From positions 21,739,001-21,803,000 of the forward strand of contig NC_087257.1 in assembly GCF_037042905.1 (NCBI RefSeq): a stretch of DNA of 64,000 nucleotides. The letters run 5' to 3'. Each line of letters opens with the position of its first letter. Within the stretch, counting starts at the first letter, position 1. Both the position numbers and the translations under genes were made by a program. Under the pieces are notes generated by a model. The model saw only the letters and a list, made by a program, of their open reading frames with translations, ran no database searches and was not told where the DNA came from. This DNA is from Lytechinus pictus. Its lineage: Eukaryota; Echinodermata; Echinoidea; Temnopleuroida; Toxopneustidae. Positions 47,495 through 60,807 of the stretch are shown piece by piece.

Positions 47495-50400
47495 CTATGT
47501 ACCTCGGACCTTGATCTGCTTCATGTTGGGGTTCATACGTTTACGCATGTCCTTCTTGTATTGCTTATCCTGTTAACGGGGATAGAGGAAGAAAGAGGGG
47601 AAGAAAAAAAATAACAAGGAGTTAGGGTTAGGGATTGCTGTGAGAAACGTATTAACAAATTTCAATTACAAATTTGCACTTAATAATAGATCAATTTCAT
47701 GTACGACAAATGGATTTATACTGTACTTTGTGTTGCAAACATGACAACAATCACTTGCAACTTCAAGTGCAACTGTTGAATTATTTAGGGATCTGAAGTT
47801 GATTTGCATTTTTACTGAAACACCCCTAAGACATTACATCACAGGGAGGACAAAGTCAGGTTATATGTTGCATGATAAAAGAAGATGTAACTTAATGAAA
47901 AGGGTTGATTACTCACAAACACTTGCATACTAGAAGTGTGAATGTGGGGAAGAGGGGTGAGGTTTGAGTCCCATCTCTATACCCCTCTCGCTTTTATTTC
48001 TCAAATGTATTCAATTATTATTTTACAATATACAAATAGCGAATAGGCATGAGTGCGATGGTGCGAGATTTTGCATGAGGTGAAAGAAAGATGCTCTATT
48101 CAACGAGGCGTTAGCCAAATTGAATAGAGTGTCTCTTTCTTTCACCGAATGCGAAATCTCGCACCATTGCACGAATAAGAATATTCGCTATTTGTGTTGT
48201 ACAACGCCTCAGAATTTAGCGAAAATATATTTAAAAAAAAACATGAGTTTTTAGCTGCAGTAATCTATGAATAGGGAGCAAAAAAAATGAAAGCGAAAAG
48301 CAAAATTCCACAAGCGCACATGACCTTGGGCCGCATTGCGCATTTTGCCAGCAGGTTTATACGCGTATTGCATCTTCATTTTTACTGAGCGCAATGAATT
48401 AGATCGTATTGTGACGTCACCTCCTAAAGCCGTACAAAGGTATATTTTGGACGGTATGTATTGTGTGCAACGATACAAATGTTTGACATTCAGCCTCCCA
48501 TTTGCTCGCATACAACAAGCTAAGTAGGCGTTGTACAACATTAAAAATCTAATTGAATTTGTTTGTATATCTGAGACCCCTTTACACACAACATAGTGCT
48601 TGATCATTGGGATGATTTTTACAATTTCAATTTGTGCAATCAAGTGTACACATCAACTTTATTATCAATCTCAAACCTTTGTGTTTATAAAGACACCTGT
48701 TGGCTTTTATGTTCTACACAGTATGCCAAATATACATATAGAAATCCCTATGAGGTGTACAGTATATATCCCACTAATATAAAAACATTTAAAATGCTGA
48801 CTGACCTCAAGGCGGCGGGCCTTGTCAGGATCATCCTCGTTGAGAAGACGTTCCTTCTCGGCGCGACGTTTGTCTTCACGACGCTGCTGGGCAAGCTCCT
48901 GCCTCTGGGCGTGGGCAAGCTTGACGTAAGATTCGGAAACTTTGGCACGGATCCTCTCGGCTTTCATCTTGCCCTGGATCAGTATCAATGAATATTATAA
49001 AACATTATCAATGTTAGCTCCCTGGTTTCAGCTTGGATACTTCTTTATCCAAAGGATGCTTCAAATAGATGACTTAAAATCACACCGAGGCACAATGTGC
49101 CCATATCAATAAACATGTAATTTTATTGATGGATTCCAACTTGCATGCCTTCCCTGTGCCAAAGAATACTAGTGGGATCCAAACACATGACCTCCTGATT
49201 AAAAAGCAAGAGTCAGAACTGTTACGACATAAAGCCTAACTCTCCAGTCAATGGAGTATTATGATGGTTTGAAATTACTGATTCTTTTAAAAAATTTATA
49301 AATAGAATGTACGTATAGATAATTCAAGTCTTGACCTAGTACAATGTTCGAGAGGGACCGGCAGAGTTTTACAAAGCAGTTTGTACAGTTATGCACAGCC
49401 ACATAAACAACTGGAATATGAAGTGCAAAAGTGTGCACTAAAAATATTTGATTTGATTTGATTTGATTTGATTTTTATTCACCAACGATAACAACATATT
49501 TACAGATGTTTACATATTACATTATTATGTCATGCATATAAATATTACAGAAATGAAACATACATGTATATGTTAAGAGCTGATAATATTTCATGACATC
49601 TTAACGTTTGACTATGAATGATTTCATGCAAACTAAACAAATTATGCAGTTTCAATATTCTATCAACATCTGCATATTTCAAATCCAGCTAAAGCAAAAA
49701 TAGAAATAATCAAAGATCTCTTACACGATGCTTAGAATCTGAACAAATTTTCACAAATTGATTGCATCGACACACTTTACAATCAATAATAAAATAAATT
49801 GTTAAGCATCATGTTCCAGGACCCAGGAAACCCTTTGTGGCTTGCCATATTTCTGTCATTCGCAAAATCCTTTGCAATTCTGAGGACAGCTTTGTGAAAC
49901 AGACCCCAAGGAATGTACTGACCTCCTTAGAAAGACGGAACCTCTTGATCTTATCAACAAGGTAGATAACCATCTTCATCATAGGTAGCATGTCTTCGAT
50001 GTCGCTCTTAGCGCTTCGTCCATTACCGGGGACTGGTGATGAAAGAACGAAATATACAAATATGTTTACATGTTGCTTGTACCTTTTTCATTTTTGTTTG
50101 TTTTGGTTTTCGAAAGGAGAGAACTAATTAATACCGCCCAATTGATCAATATTAATAACTTCCTTTATGTTTAAAGAGGATTGCCACCAAATCACAATAC
50201 ATAACAATAATGATTTCATAATTTCAATGAGGGATAAAACATGTTTTTAGATTATCATTATAGGAGTTGAAACATTTTTATATAAATAAAAAACATAAGA
50301 AAAGGTGAATGTGTTAGGTCATCACTCTCTCATTTGCATAGTACCGCCCATAATGCATTTATTAATATTTTTAGAATTTAAGCAGAAATCAAAAGTATCA

Positions 50401-53400
50401 TTAAAGTTAGCATTTAAACTTTATTTTACGTCTGGTTTGGAAGACATTTACAGTGTTCTGCTCCCAGACTATTAAAAAAAACGTTGTCTTGGAGTGGGGC
50501 TGGCCGTTACAAATTAATGACACTCATGATGGTGTAGCCTTTTAAAATAAACATACATGTATATCTCACCTTTGAAGTTACAAATGAGCACCTTTTCAGT
50601 GGGAGGCATTGTAGTTGGCTGTTCATCCCTGCAGTGAATATATATAAAATGTACAATCAATTATAATTACTGATCATGAACAATACCATTATCATTGTGT
50701 ATTCTTCTTCTACTACTAATGCTACTGCTGCTACTACTTCTACCGCTACTACTAGTAGCAGTAATATTTACAAGTAGCAGTAGTAGTTTCATCATTATCA
50801 CTATTATCATCATTATCATCAGTGATATCGATATTATACAGTCATCAACAACATCTCCCTCATTATCATCATTATTATAAACCAAAGGAACAGTAATCTA
50901 CTTACTCAGCCGCAGGTTTTGGGCCAGAAAATTGGTCCGAGATATGCATATAATCAAACATTTCTGGATGGCTGTTCAAACAGTTCAGAACCTGTAACAA
51001 AGATTTAAAACCATGAAAGAATGAAATACAGACAAGTTTCAATAATGGTATAGAGATATTAATTAAGGACCTCAAAAATAATTTGTTCACGGTTCTTCTT
51101 GATAATTATTCTATAGCAAAATTTGCAAATCGCGAACAGTTTGTTGGAGCACACTGTGGCTTCAACATTTTTCTTCAATATAATGATTCAAATAGGGCTC
51201 ATTTGATCAGCTTCAATTCTTTAGATTTGGAATTGGTCATGTTTATTTCGGTTTTTAATTTATTTATTCATTTACTACATTTTTCTCTTTTTTGGAGGGG
51301 GCTGCATTGTTTCTTTTATTGCTCATGCATGAAAAAACAAGGAAATAAAAGACATAAAGAAAGTCTACAGAAGCTGGAATTTCCCATTTTCCTTTGAAAA
51401 AAAAAACAGCAACGTTTTACATTTCCATTTTTGCTAATTAACAGATTTAACTGAATATCTTTCATCAATTTTTCTTTTAGCATAAAATGAAAAATTTGGT
51501 GTTGATCAATGAAAAAAAAGACTTGTTGCCGGGACAGTGTCAAAGGAAATGTATTTTTATGTGATTTTTATTTTTTACATTTTTTTTTAATTTTACAAAC
51601 TTAGAATAGGGTATTCGTGCTATGTAACACAATCTTAAATTGTATGTCCAACATCAAGATCTTTAGCAGCACCAATAATAAACTTGAAATCACCCATCAC
51701 ATCCAGATTTTTTTTCTTCTGATAGATTTTGCAAGATTTTCAAGACCACATCAACAATCCATGCATTTCATAATGCAGGCCATTATTGTGAGGTCCTTCA
51801 TATGCACTAATCCTGAGAGACTGTTCAACCAAAGTGTACTCGACACCTTGCATTTATCACGTTTCTCTTTAAAAGTGATTATTAACAATGCCATTTTGAT
51901 TCAGGGACCTTATTGTTTGCTATAATGTTTCTTAAATGTTCTTTATTCTTTCCTGCACCTGGAATTCATCTTGAGGTTAATTACTTCTTAAATTTCTCAA
52001 AACCCACTCGTGGCACATGCTATATTATCTATGTCCAGGGAAAAGTGGTCGACTCAATAGCCTCTCTCTCGCTGGTGGCACATGTGTTAAGAAAGCGACA
52101 AATTATCGGGCAAAACCACAAAATGTTGTGAATTTATCTAAAATTAAGGGGGGCGTTTCATCAACATTTTTGTCCGAGAAGGCAGATCCGTCGACTTTCC
52201 ATGCTTTTAATTGGCTGAGCACTGTCACTTTATTCACTGTCACTTTGTTCACTGTCAGATAAAATGGGACTTGTCTGATAAAATGTCCGACAAGTCCTTT
52301 CGTGTAACACTCTCCAAGCTTCTGACTTACCTTAGTGTCCAGAACCCCATTGACAACCTCTCCTAATTCAGCTAGTACTACTGTGCTTGCAGGTAACCCA
52401 AATTTATCACCACTCCTCTTATCGCCACAATACTGACCCTGAATAGCAGAAGAAAGGTATTAAACATAATAATGCTAATAATAATAATATGCAACATTTA
52501 TATTGTGGCATTTCAAGGAATAAATTCCTGCCAGGTACCCATTTATCTCACCTCGGTTGAGTGCAGCATAATGTGGATGAATTTCTTGCTGAAGGAAATT
52601 ATGCCATGGCTGGGATTCGAACCCACGACCCTCTGTTTCAAAGTCAGAAGACTAATCCACTGGGCCACAATGCTCCATAGGTAGCAGTAGAAGTAGCTGT
52701 ATGTATTCTTTAAGTTGGCATTTGCATAGTTGTGATTGATGTCTCCTGCCTCTGCGACCTGTCTATACTGTGTCAAATCCCATTGACTTGGTACACAGAA
52801 AGTTGCTGAGCTATGCCGCACCACGTCTATACTCTGTACAAGCCTTTACAAAGAATCTTACCACCAGCAAATAAATATGCAGGGGCTAAGGCTGATTTAG
52901 TCTCTGAAACACAAAAACGTCCCACTCCCCCTAAATTACCACTGCATTCAATATAAAAGGTGACTTGGGGTAAACAGGGCCCCAGTACATAAAACCTTCT
53001 ATTATGGTAGCTTTGTACCCCAACGGTAACTACCATGGTTACAATGTTCATCCAATCCTATCAAAGATTTCATGGAAGTTACCCTTTGATGTCAAAGTTA
53101 CCATGTAAGGGAGCCTTGGTGAAACAAGCATTACCCCTATACAGAATCTGATAGTCCCCCCTCCCCCCTGCTTACCAGATCCTGCATCTCCTTCAGCATG
53201 CGGTTGGCGATCTTCTTGTTCCCAAAGAACAGGACAAAGCTATCCATAGCATCAGAATCCAAGGTCACCGTCACTTTCTGTGTAATGCAAGTGTAATCAG
53301 AGTAATACATTTAGGGTGTATTCAATGTTGATTTTTAAATTTAAACAACATGAATCATGACTGAAAACTCAATTACAAAAGACGGAGCACAAACACAATG

Positions 53401-56400
53401 ATTGATGCACAGTTCAGTGTTGAAAATATAAAGCTGATTACTTTTCAATCATCTTAAAATTTCCCGCTTTCGTTAACCGCAGCTTTAGTGCGCAGTGTGA
53501 CCCATCACAAGAAAGGTCAATTCTGGCACCCGTTTCTGTAGGCTTCCACTGTGAGAGCAAATTTAAAGACATGTCAAAACTCAATTGTGTTAAATGTCGC
53601 ATTCGCGATGACGAAAGTCGTAAAATCTAGGCTGATCGCGTTTACAAACGCATTTTTTTCAACGTTTAAATTCTTTCTCCAAATCATGATTTCAAAGATG
53701 TTTACTTTTGCGGCCGGGAATGGAGGACATTGAACACATCCTTTGTGTCTCATTATATCCACGTTTTGTAATCACATTTTCAATCATGATTCATGTTGCC
53801 ATTTAAAATTCGAAACCGACATTGAACACACCCTAAGAAAGCAATTCAAAGTTACAATCTATATCATTCATCACAGATGGTTCCCCACAGTCAGTCCAAT
53901 TATTTTACTCCTATCATAATTTTTTTCCTGAAGAGAATGGTCACTATTCTGAAATCTAGCTTGAAAATAGAGCATTAGCTTCCCCATAGTGATTATCTTG
54001 TTTCTTTATAAAGGCATTTGTTTTCTGCATTTATCTTTGTCGTTGTCCCTATTTATAATTGTCATTCTATTTGTCGTCATGCTCTATTTTTCCCAGTATT
54101 CCCAGAACATTGGTTGGTTGGGCAGAGGGACCATCTGGGTCCCGTAACACAAAGGTTAGCGATTGATTGTATGCTTGATTTTTACGATTGATTGTACATT
54201 GAAGTCAATGGAATCAATCGTAGAAAAAATGTTCTACGATCATTGCTAAGTTTTGTGTTACGGGCCCCAGGTTACAGTGATTATTAAAGTTTCCTCTCCT
54301 CTTTCCCGGCTTCCAACTGATGCACTGGGCAAAGTGCTACAAAATATTGCATTTTTAGGATATTCTATGTAATTTTATATTGTTGTTGTAAATTGAATGT
54401 GTTTGATGTGCTGAAATGAATAATCACACTTTACAAGGGCACTGCACAAAATGAACAATATGTTTACACATGCTAGCTTCAATAATCTATTCGAAGCACA
54501 TGTCAGTAATTAAGTGATTGGTTCAATCACAGAGAGGCTATAGCCCCTCTCACCAATTGGTTTCAGAATCCAAAGTGACACAATGAAAGACCAATGAAAA
54601 TGAGGTGGGATTAAACAAACTTTCCATTTTATCACACATGTCCTTCACAGGAATGCTTTTAGCAACTGACTTGATCACAAAAAAGCTACAGTAAGTTGAA
54701 ATCAAAATTTTAAATGACTGGAATAATCTAACACCCACACACAGATTCCACGGGGATATCCAGGCAAGTGGTGGATAATCTGAACATGGCACACATGGAA
54801 AACACCGTGTTCATATTATCTCATCTCAAATTTTTGCCCACGCCCAGATTGTGCTTGTTTAAAGGGCACTATTCTTGTTTGCAAACCAGGTATTCCGGAA
54901 AGCGAAGAGAATGGTGTATTCCAATAGGAAGCTGGAAGCAAGAGGATGTCAGAGTGCGTCTTGCTATCAAACAATCCCTTGAAACAAATGACAGGTAATA
55001 ATACTCACTATTTCATCTGCCGCTGGATGCATGGTACGTGATATTGCACTCAGGAGATCTTGTCTCTTTAAAAACTGACAAAGATAAAGGGAAAAACAAA
55101 TTGAAATTTTGTCATTTGTATCTTCAGGCTATAACCACTCTCCCTTATTCTAGTAATTAAAAGGTGGTTTACGAGCCATGGGTCTCACTTGATTTTGCGA
55201 CCAATAAAACATACATGATGACATTTGTCCCTTGTTTAAACACAATTGATGCAGAAATAAGGAAAAGGCTTATAATTAAACTTTTTGACCCCTCGGTGAC
55301 CTTTAACCTCACCATTGTTATAATATAAGTCACAATTGTGGTATTATCCAAGGATGATTTGTACGTGTGCACACAATTGACTCAGAAATAAAGAAATGGG
55401 AGCAAGTTAAACAAGCACTTGCAACATTTTCGTAACAAGAAAAATGACGCACATGGCCTCCCAATATTTGATCTTTTGACCCCTAGATCACCATCATTTC
55501 CTCAAATTTCAAGGGTAAATGTTTATTCCTTATACTCATCAACATAATGGAGCATCACTGGCAACAAATAAAGAAAAGTATGCCTTGGGGGTAAAGCAAA
55601 AACTAATAATAAGTTCATAATTCAGCTTTACTTGCATGTATGGAAGAGGAAAATCCTGCCTGGGTGTGTCCTAGTTCTGACTTACCTTTAGTTCGACAAG
55701 CATTCCTTCACAGAACACTCTCCCTGAACACCAGAGACAGTATCTGTTCTCGCTTTGCTTTAACAGGTTCACCGATGTAGGCATCTCCTTTGAGCCATCA
55801 TCACCTTAAAAAACAGAACATTGATGTTTTATTAGTGTCAGGGGTCTGTACTTGAAAGGGACTAGAAAATCTTAGTTATGTGTGCACCAAAATATACTGT
55901 CCTCAAAGTCCAATCTATCCATCCCTCAATCTATCTATCTATCTACCCACCCATCCTTCCATCTATCCTCCCATCCATCCATCCATCCTCCCTCCATCTA
56001 TCCTCCCTCCATCTATCCACCCATCCATTCATCTGCCCACTCATTCATTCTTACCCACAAGAGCAAAGTTGGCTTCCAGGAGTTCCTTGTGGCAGTTGAG
56101 CCAAGCTGTGGCAAGTCTTTGGTTCTTTGACTTGCCATTCATGTAGTTTAGAAGGTAAGCTGCTACACCAGCCAACATCAACAGCTCCAAGTAGTAGCTG
56201 TCCCAGCTGTTTCGCAGATGAAGGGGGACCTGTGAGGAATGAAAACATACAGATAATATTAAAAGTCAAATTCACTCTGAGGCAAACATATATGCAAATT
56301 TTAAACTGCTTGATAAAATGAACAAATGCTAATCAAGCATATTCTGTTGCAAGAAACAATCTACATTAATTTATGATTTCGAGTAACGATATTAGGAGCT

Positions 56401-57855
56401 AAAATAAAGTTAACTTGCACATATTTCCTATAATGCGCAAAAAGACAATGAGCAACCAAAACATTAAAAACACCTAAAAAACTCTGCCCAAGTCTCTCTG
56501 ACAAAAACGGTCCAATGAAAATGAAGTTCAAAAGTTCAAAGTTGGCCTCTCCAGAATATTACTGTACCTTGGTGATTTCAAGATCAGGAGACTCTTTCCC
56601 TTTTCCCTTGGCAGGTCGCTCCTCAAAGTTCTCAAATTCTTCTGTATCCTGGAAGTGGTCAAATTCATCTTCATCCTAACAAGAGAAAAGAGAAACAAAT
56701 TCTTGATATACATTACCTGCACAAAAGATTCTATGACACTGAGTAGTTAAAAGGCCAAGTAACAGAAACAATCATTTACCTGGCAGTATAGCTGTTTTAC
56801 ACATATATATATATATATTCACAGGTTTGCACATAAACATACATGTACGCACATCAACATGCATGAGAACGTCTACAGAAAATTATGTTGACTTTACATA
56901 TATATTACCAAGATTATTTTCAATCAAGTGTAGTTATTCATTAGATGGAAACCAGGGGCCTGAAACACATACCTTAGAGATTAATTCTACAGATTATTAG
57001 TATGCTTGATTCAAGGTAATCAAGGAAATGCATTAGCCATATGATCAACGCTAAGTTATGTGTTCAATTTAATAATTTAATCAGCCAACAGGCAGATAAT
57101 TCAATATGTTCACAATGAAACAATATATAAAGGTCTTGGAGTTAAGCTCAGAAGTTAGTGAACACCACCACAAAATGCACTCCTTCATACTGAGTGCTGA
57201 ATGTTAACAGCATTACAATTTTTGACAAGCCCAGATTAACAAACTTTATTGAATGTAATTCACCGAACTTGCCCGGTAGAGACACCTAGCTGACCGGCGA
57301 ATCCAAAAGATTGCATGATCTTTGATGTCAATGATGGAACAATGCAATATTCCATCAATGACATTAGGGAATAGTAAACTTTCTTCAGTGGGCATTTTGT
57401 CTCAACAGCGAAGCTAGAATATATTTGATCATGTGATGCTATTTGAACCAATCACTATACAGGATTTAATTTATGTAGGATATAAATTATCATATTAATG
57501 GAGATGAAGGATTGTTAATTCTTTTGCATTAGATCTGGGACTTGTAAAATAAAAGTTAAGATATAAAAAAAATTCTTACTTCCAGCATATCCTCATCATC
57601 ATCACCAAATTCATCTCTATCGATGACATCCTCCCCATCTTCAGTCATCATATCATCAAACTCCCTGTCATCCTCCTCTTCCTCTTCAGTCTCCACGGCG
57701 ATGAAGTCTTCATCCTCATCTTCATCCAAGTCTTCAAACTCTGCAAATTCATTGTCTTCAATCTCAGCCTTGTGGGGTGCCCCCTTGGACTGGACCAGGG
57801 CCGGGAGACTTATTCCAAGAATAAGTAAAACCAGGAGAAATTTTAAGAGATGCAT
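47495..57855 (-). CDS. CCDC47: CCDC47 (PAT complex subunit, ER membrane)
   Basis: An ER membrane protein that in vertebrates is part of the PAT/multipass translocon machinery for membrane-protein folding and affects ER calcium. Twelve exons: 57855-57580, 56675-56568, 56229-56055, 55804-55686, 55074-55009, 53277-53176, 52438-52331, 50991-50906, 50628-50570, 50032-49923, 48973-48806, 47569-47495; 1452 nt, 483 aa, close to the vertebrate length. Visible parts: signal peptide ([20 protein letters not shown]), acidic luminal region ([14 protein letters not shown]), one transmembrane segment after [15 protein letters not shown], cytosolic domain with [20 protein letters not shown] and [14 protein letters not shown], and a C-terminal charged coiled coil ([20 protein letters not shown]) ending KQIKVRGT. 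Every junction keeps phase. The segment between RRLE and KQIKV is about two residues shorter than I expect. A 5' UTR acceptor at about 57911 suggests a non-coding first exon. Confidence 0.97.
48000..48545. mobile_element. Palindromic element in the last CCDC47 intron
   Basis: The inner arms at 48040-48110 and 48115-48190 are complementary (ATAGCGAATA...TGCGAGATTT / AAATCTCGCACC...ATTCGCTAT). Related GTTGTACAACGCC motifs occur at 48196 and 48528 in opposite orientations. It may be two overlapping foldback elements. Confidence 0.6.
49130..49262 (-). mobile_element. Diverged fragment of SINE family 1
   Basis: Read on the - strand, GTTCTGACTCTTGC, ATCAGGAGGTCATGTGTTTGG and TTCTTTGGCACAGGGAAGGCA parallel the head and proximal body of the SINE at 5565-5872. 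It lacks the tail and lies in a CCDC47 intron. Confidence 0.6.
50690..50885. repeat. Mixed (CTA)n/(ATC)n microsatellite
   Basis: Trinucleotide repeats (CTACTACTG, ATCATTATC) lie in a CCDC47 intron next to the exon ending at 50906. They give spurious Leu/Ser/Ile-rich frames. Confidence 0.9.
52147..52312. mobile_element. Foldback MITE, family D copy 2
   Basis: Contains GGGGGGCGTTTCATCAAC, GATAAAATGGGACTTGTC and GTCCGACAAGTCCTTTCGTG. These match 22880-23045 in reverse orientation. It ends about 20 bases from the CCDC47 exon at 52331-52438. A short duplication (TTCACTGTCACTTT) is inside. Confidence 0.7.
52470..52685 (-). mobile_element. tRNA-Ser/Leu-like SINE, family 2
   Basis: On the - strand a tRNA-like head has an A-box-like GTGGCCCAGTGG and a B-box-like GGGTTCGAATCCC, followed by a body and a tail ending ATAAATGTTGCATATTATTATT. 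The anticodon arm resembles a tRNA-Ser type, but the following sequence shows it is a SINE and not a functional tRNA gene. It lies in a CCDC47 intron, in the same orientation as the gene. Confidence 0.85.
53311..53836. mobile_element. MITE with TTAGGGTGT ends in a CCDC47 intron
   Basis: About 525 bp with inverted ends TTAGGGTGTATTCAATGT and ACATTGAACACACCCTAA. The inverted arms continue inwards (ATGAATCATGACTGAAAA / AATCATGATTCATGTTGCC). The interior is AT-rich and non-coding. Confidence 0.8.
54136..54272. mobile_element. Short foldback element
   Basis: About 135 bp starting GGGTCCCGTAACACAAAGG and ending TTTTGTGTTACGGGCCCC. The middle has GATTGATTGTA/GGAATCAATC palindromic motifs. It can fold into one hairpin and lies in a CCDC47 intron. 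Confidence 0.8.
55915..56045. repeat. (ATCC)n microsatellite
   Basis: CATCCATCTATC-type repeats immediately follow the donor of the CCDC47 exon 56229-56055. The tetranucleotide period gives Ser/Pro/Ile-rich frames in all three phases. Confidence 0.95.
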
Positions 57856-58380
57856 TTTCCCCTTTCTCTTCTCACGAGTAGCCGAACTAATTATTGCTCA
57901 ATTGACAGCCCTGTAGAAAAAAGAGATATAAGTACATAAATCATGGATCTAATATTGGTACAAAATATGAATAAAATGAAAATATTGCAACTATTCATGT
58001 GCCCTTAATTTGACATTTTTCACACAAAAGAAATTTAGGAAATCATATTCTGGGATTTTAATTAAGGTTCTTTTTCTTCTTCACGTAACAGTACAGGCGA
58101 CTGTCTGGTGTATTATCTATGGTTACGGAAAAGGTTAGATGCAGGATCCTCTGTTCACTGATCTAGCTGAAGAGTTACTAGCTAGACAATTGAAACCACG
58201 CTGTGTTGGCGTTCTGATCGTCCAGCTGAGATATCAGGCCATTGACATTTCGTAACTCCTTTCCACGACAAAAGCCAAGCCAAGATTCGTGTTTCCATTG
58301 TCAAAAGGGTAACACGAATGTGATTGGCTGGCACGTCCGTACTCTCCCCGGTATTACAAACATGATGGCGAACGATCGAA
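57856..58380 (-). promoter_or_regulatory. Likely CCDC47 5' UTR and promoter region
   Basis: Upstream of the CCDC47 ATG an acceptor-like TTTTTTCTACAG (about 57911) suggests that the coding exon includes a short 5' UTR and that a non-coding exon lies further up. Around 58270-58380 the sequence is less AT-rich, with CpGs and a GATGGCGAACG motif, as expected near a housekeeping start site. No TATA box was identified. The exact start is not determined. Confidence 0.4.
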
Positions 58381-59300
58381 GAAGAGCCTGATCCTGAATG
58401 TTAGTCATAAATATTTGGTATTTTCCAGCTTATATTTCGGAAAGGTGGTAAGCTGATTATAGCCCATTTCCTCTATATTATTGCACCCCTTTTCATCCAT
58501 CAAAAGCAAGAATTACGCAGTAATCCTAGCGCACCCTTTCTTCAGGCATAGACGCTGTGGTTAAGCGTTGGTCCAACCTCCACCATTACGAGCCCAATAA
58601 CCATTATCAGTCTATTGACAGAGCAGAGGGGATACATGTATGTAGATCTACATATACATGTACCGTGGAGCCAGACAAAGTCTCAGCGGAGCATATCCCT
58701 GACAGAAATAGACCTAGGCCTTATTCGCTATAATCAGTCTATATCAGGAGTTGCGTTGTATTCTAAAACTAAAAGTAGATCTAACCTAAGCCTTAGCTGT
58801 CTTTTTGGGTGCAAATAATGTAGTCCCCTAAAACCCAAGATTACCCTTGTCTTGAAAAGCTTGTCATGTGTGCATAACCCCTTGGCCTTGTCTTGGGTTG
58901 TGTTGGTTGGTATAAAATTGTATTGTAGACATGCAGACATGCTTGGGGCAACACCGTGGCATGCACTGTCTCCAGTCTTCCCGAAAATTGGGAAATTCGA
59001 CTTTTTCCAGGAAAGGTTCGGGAAATGAAAAAATTCCAGGAAATTCCGGGGAATCCGAAAATTTTGTTCCAATTTTTCAAAGACATGTCATGAAGACATA
59101 TGAACATGAAAGATAAGAGCAGTTAATAGATCTAGGCCCTAAGTCTTTTTAACTTAATTTTACTTTTAGAGCCAGAGGGCGTGATTACGATTTATACATG
59201 AAAAAAAAAAATTAAAAATCAAATTCCTTGTCTTGATTTTGGTCACTTAACTTTAGTTCCAACATGTTAGACCAAATTTAGGCTATTGTAACTCATATGA
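58381..59300. other. Intergenic sequence, no gene recognised
   Basis: Only short open frames. A segment at about 58979-59060 is rich in GGGAAATTCC/TTCCGGGGAA motifs, as is 61335-61420; these may be pieces of one dispersed repeat. Confidence 0.4.
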
Positions 59301-59308
59301 TGGTGGGC

Positions 59309-60786
59309 CCCAAGTCTGCGCACCTAACAATTTGAGTTAAGATTGAACATGAATTTCTTATTTCACGAAATCTTTCAGTTAATAATGTTCCTTATATAAG
59401 TGTACCAAATTTCTCATTAAAAAAATGAAAGGAAATATACCATTTTCTTGAAAAAACATCGGGCTGTCATTTTCAGATTGAAAAAAAAATGGTACCCAAT
59501 GTCTGCGCACCCATTCACTTTGCACAAGATTCAGGGATTTTGATGAGAAAGGCTGCATTTTGAGGCCGTCACACGAAATGTCCTAAATTCATTATTTTTC
59601 CATCATTTTGAGTTGGATTTTTTAATGAATACCTGTGTAAAGTTTGTGCTCGTTGTAGTGCTGTTGTCGGGAACAAAAATCCATGTCAACATGTCGCTTA
59701 AAAATTAATCCCGACATCGACAATGTCGACATGAAAAAGGGACCGTAATTTAGCCTAGGCTCCCTAACATAAAAAAAAATCATTCGATCGTGGAACATAA
59801 CACTCTCAATCAAATGTATTCACCTTGACACGAGTGATATCCCATGCACACTAGATCTAGATCTATGATACAGGCTCAGTTCGGGAAAACATGTTTTCAC
59901 TAAGCTAGAGTGAATTCACTTTTTCTGGAGAATCAAGTTTTTGTACCACGATCCGGTGACCGGTCTCGAAGGCATTGCGCAATAACACTCGGAGCCAATT
60001 TGAGAATCATCAATTACAACAGTGATCATTGCGTATTTTACGCTGGTACACATGTGCTGCAAATGCAAACTCCTCAAATTGACAATAAAAAATAATGAAA
60101 TTGACCGATAATTTTAGTATCACTTCCGCGGCGATCCGTGCAACGATCTCCAAACAAAGGAAGGGAAGTTTACTGTGACTTCGTGATATGAAGTAAGCGC
60201 TCAATTGCGGCGGTCACAACTTTGAAAAAAACACGTGTTCGCTGCTGCTCACGTTTATGTGAAAAGTAATGCATTGAGGAGCAACGTATTATCGAGCACA
60301 GTGAATAGTGATGGGTACATATTTCCGTGGATGGGTAAGGTGAATGCTATTACGCTACGCTCGCTATAGCGCTAGATATAGATCTAGAGCGATCGTCGGG
60401 ATCGACGAGGGCGGCTCGATCGGGCAGGCCGGCCGGCCCCGCACTGACGCATTTCTGCAGCCGCGCAGCTCGCAGGTATTCTTTTTTCATTTAATGCGCT
60501 GCTAAGCTGAATAAACCTTTTAATCGCGCCAATTACTGTGGATAAATGCTTCTAACTTTTCAGCTAAGCTTTACACTCGTGACTTTAGGCTAGACCCCTT
60601 TATGTTTACATGTCGATGTGGGTGCGTGCATGTCGACATGTCGGAAACATTGAAAATCCTTCGTATGTCGACATCAATGTCGATATGAGGCCTATCGACA
60701 ACAGCACTAGCTCGTTGCGTATCTTCTTTTACTAGAATCGCGCACATACTCGTGTGCGCAGACAAGGGGGACTGCGCAGACTTGGG
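59309..60786. mobile_element. TIR element with CCAAGTCTGCGCA ends
   Basis: Starts CCAAGTCTGCGCACC and ends CTGCGCAGACTTGG, with a second inner TGTGCGCAGAC near 60755. Inner inverted segments at about 59655-59720 and 60610-60710 repeat ATGTCGACAT-type motifs (GTGCTGTTGTCG / CGACAACAGCAC). The interior, about 1.48 kb, has no transposase. It includes a CpG-rich stretch at 60340-60480. Confidence 0.65.
60340..60480. promoter_or_regulatory. CpG-rich patch
   Basis: About 140 bases with many CpGs and palindromic sites (TAGCGCTA, AGATCTAGAGCGATCG, GGCCGGCCGGCC) in otherwise AT-rich DNA. It could be a promoter or an element-internal GC segment. No gene beginning here was recognised on either strand. 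Confidence 0.35.
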
Positions 60787-60807
60787 GGAACTTGCCATAC
60801 TTATTGC

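Noticed and set aside
48596..48991. A + strand frame of 131 codons.
   Set aside because: It is the antisense of the CCDC47 exon at 48806-48973.
52605..52680. A - strand tRNA-Ser-like gene.
   Set aside because: A- and B-box-like motifs are present, but the downstream body and (ATT)n tail show a SINE, and the anticodon arm does not fold as a standard tRNA.
55878..56146. Three overlapping + strand frames rich in Ser, Pro and Ile.
   Set aside because: They are an (ATCC)n microsatellite that also overlaps a CCDC47 exon on the other strand.
57623..57916. A Ser-rich + strand frame of 97 codons.
   Set aside because: It is the antisense of the acidic first coding exon of CCDC47; Asp/Glu codons read backwards as Ser and related residues.
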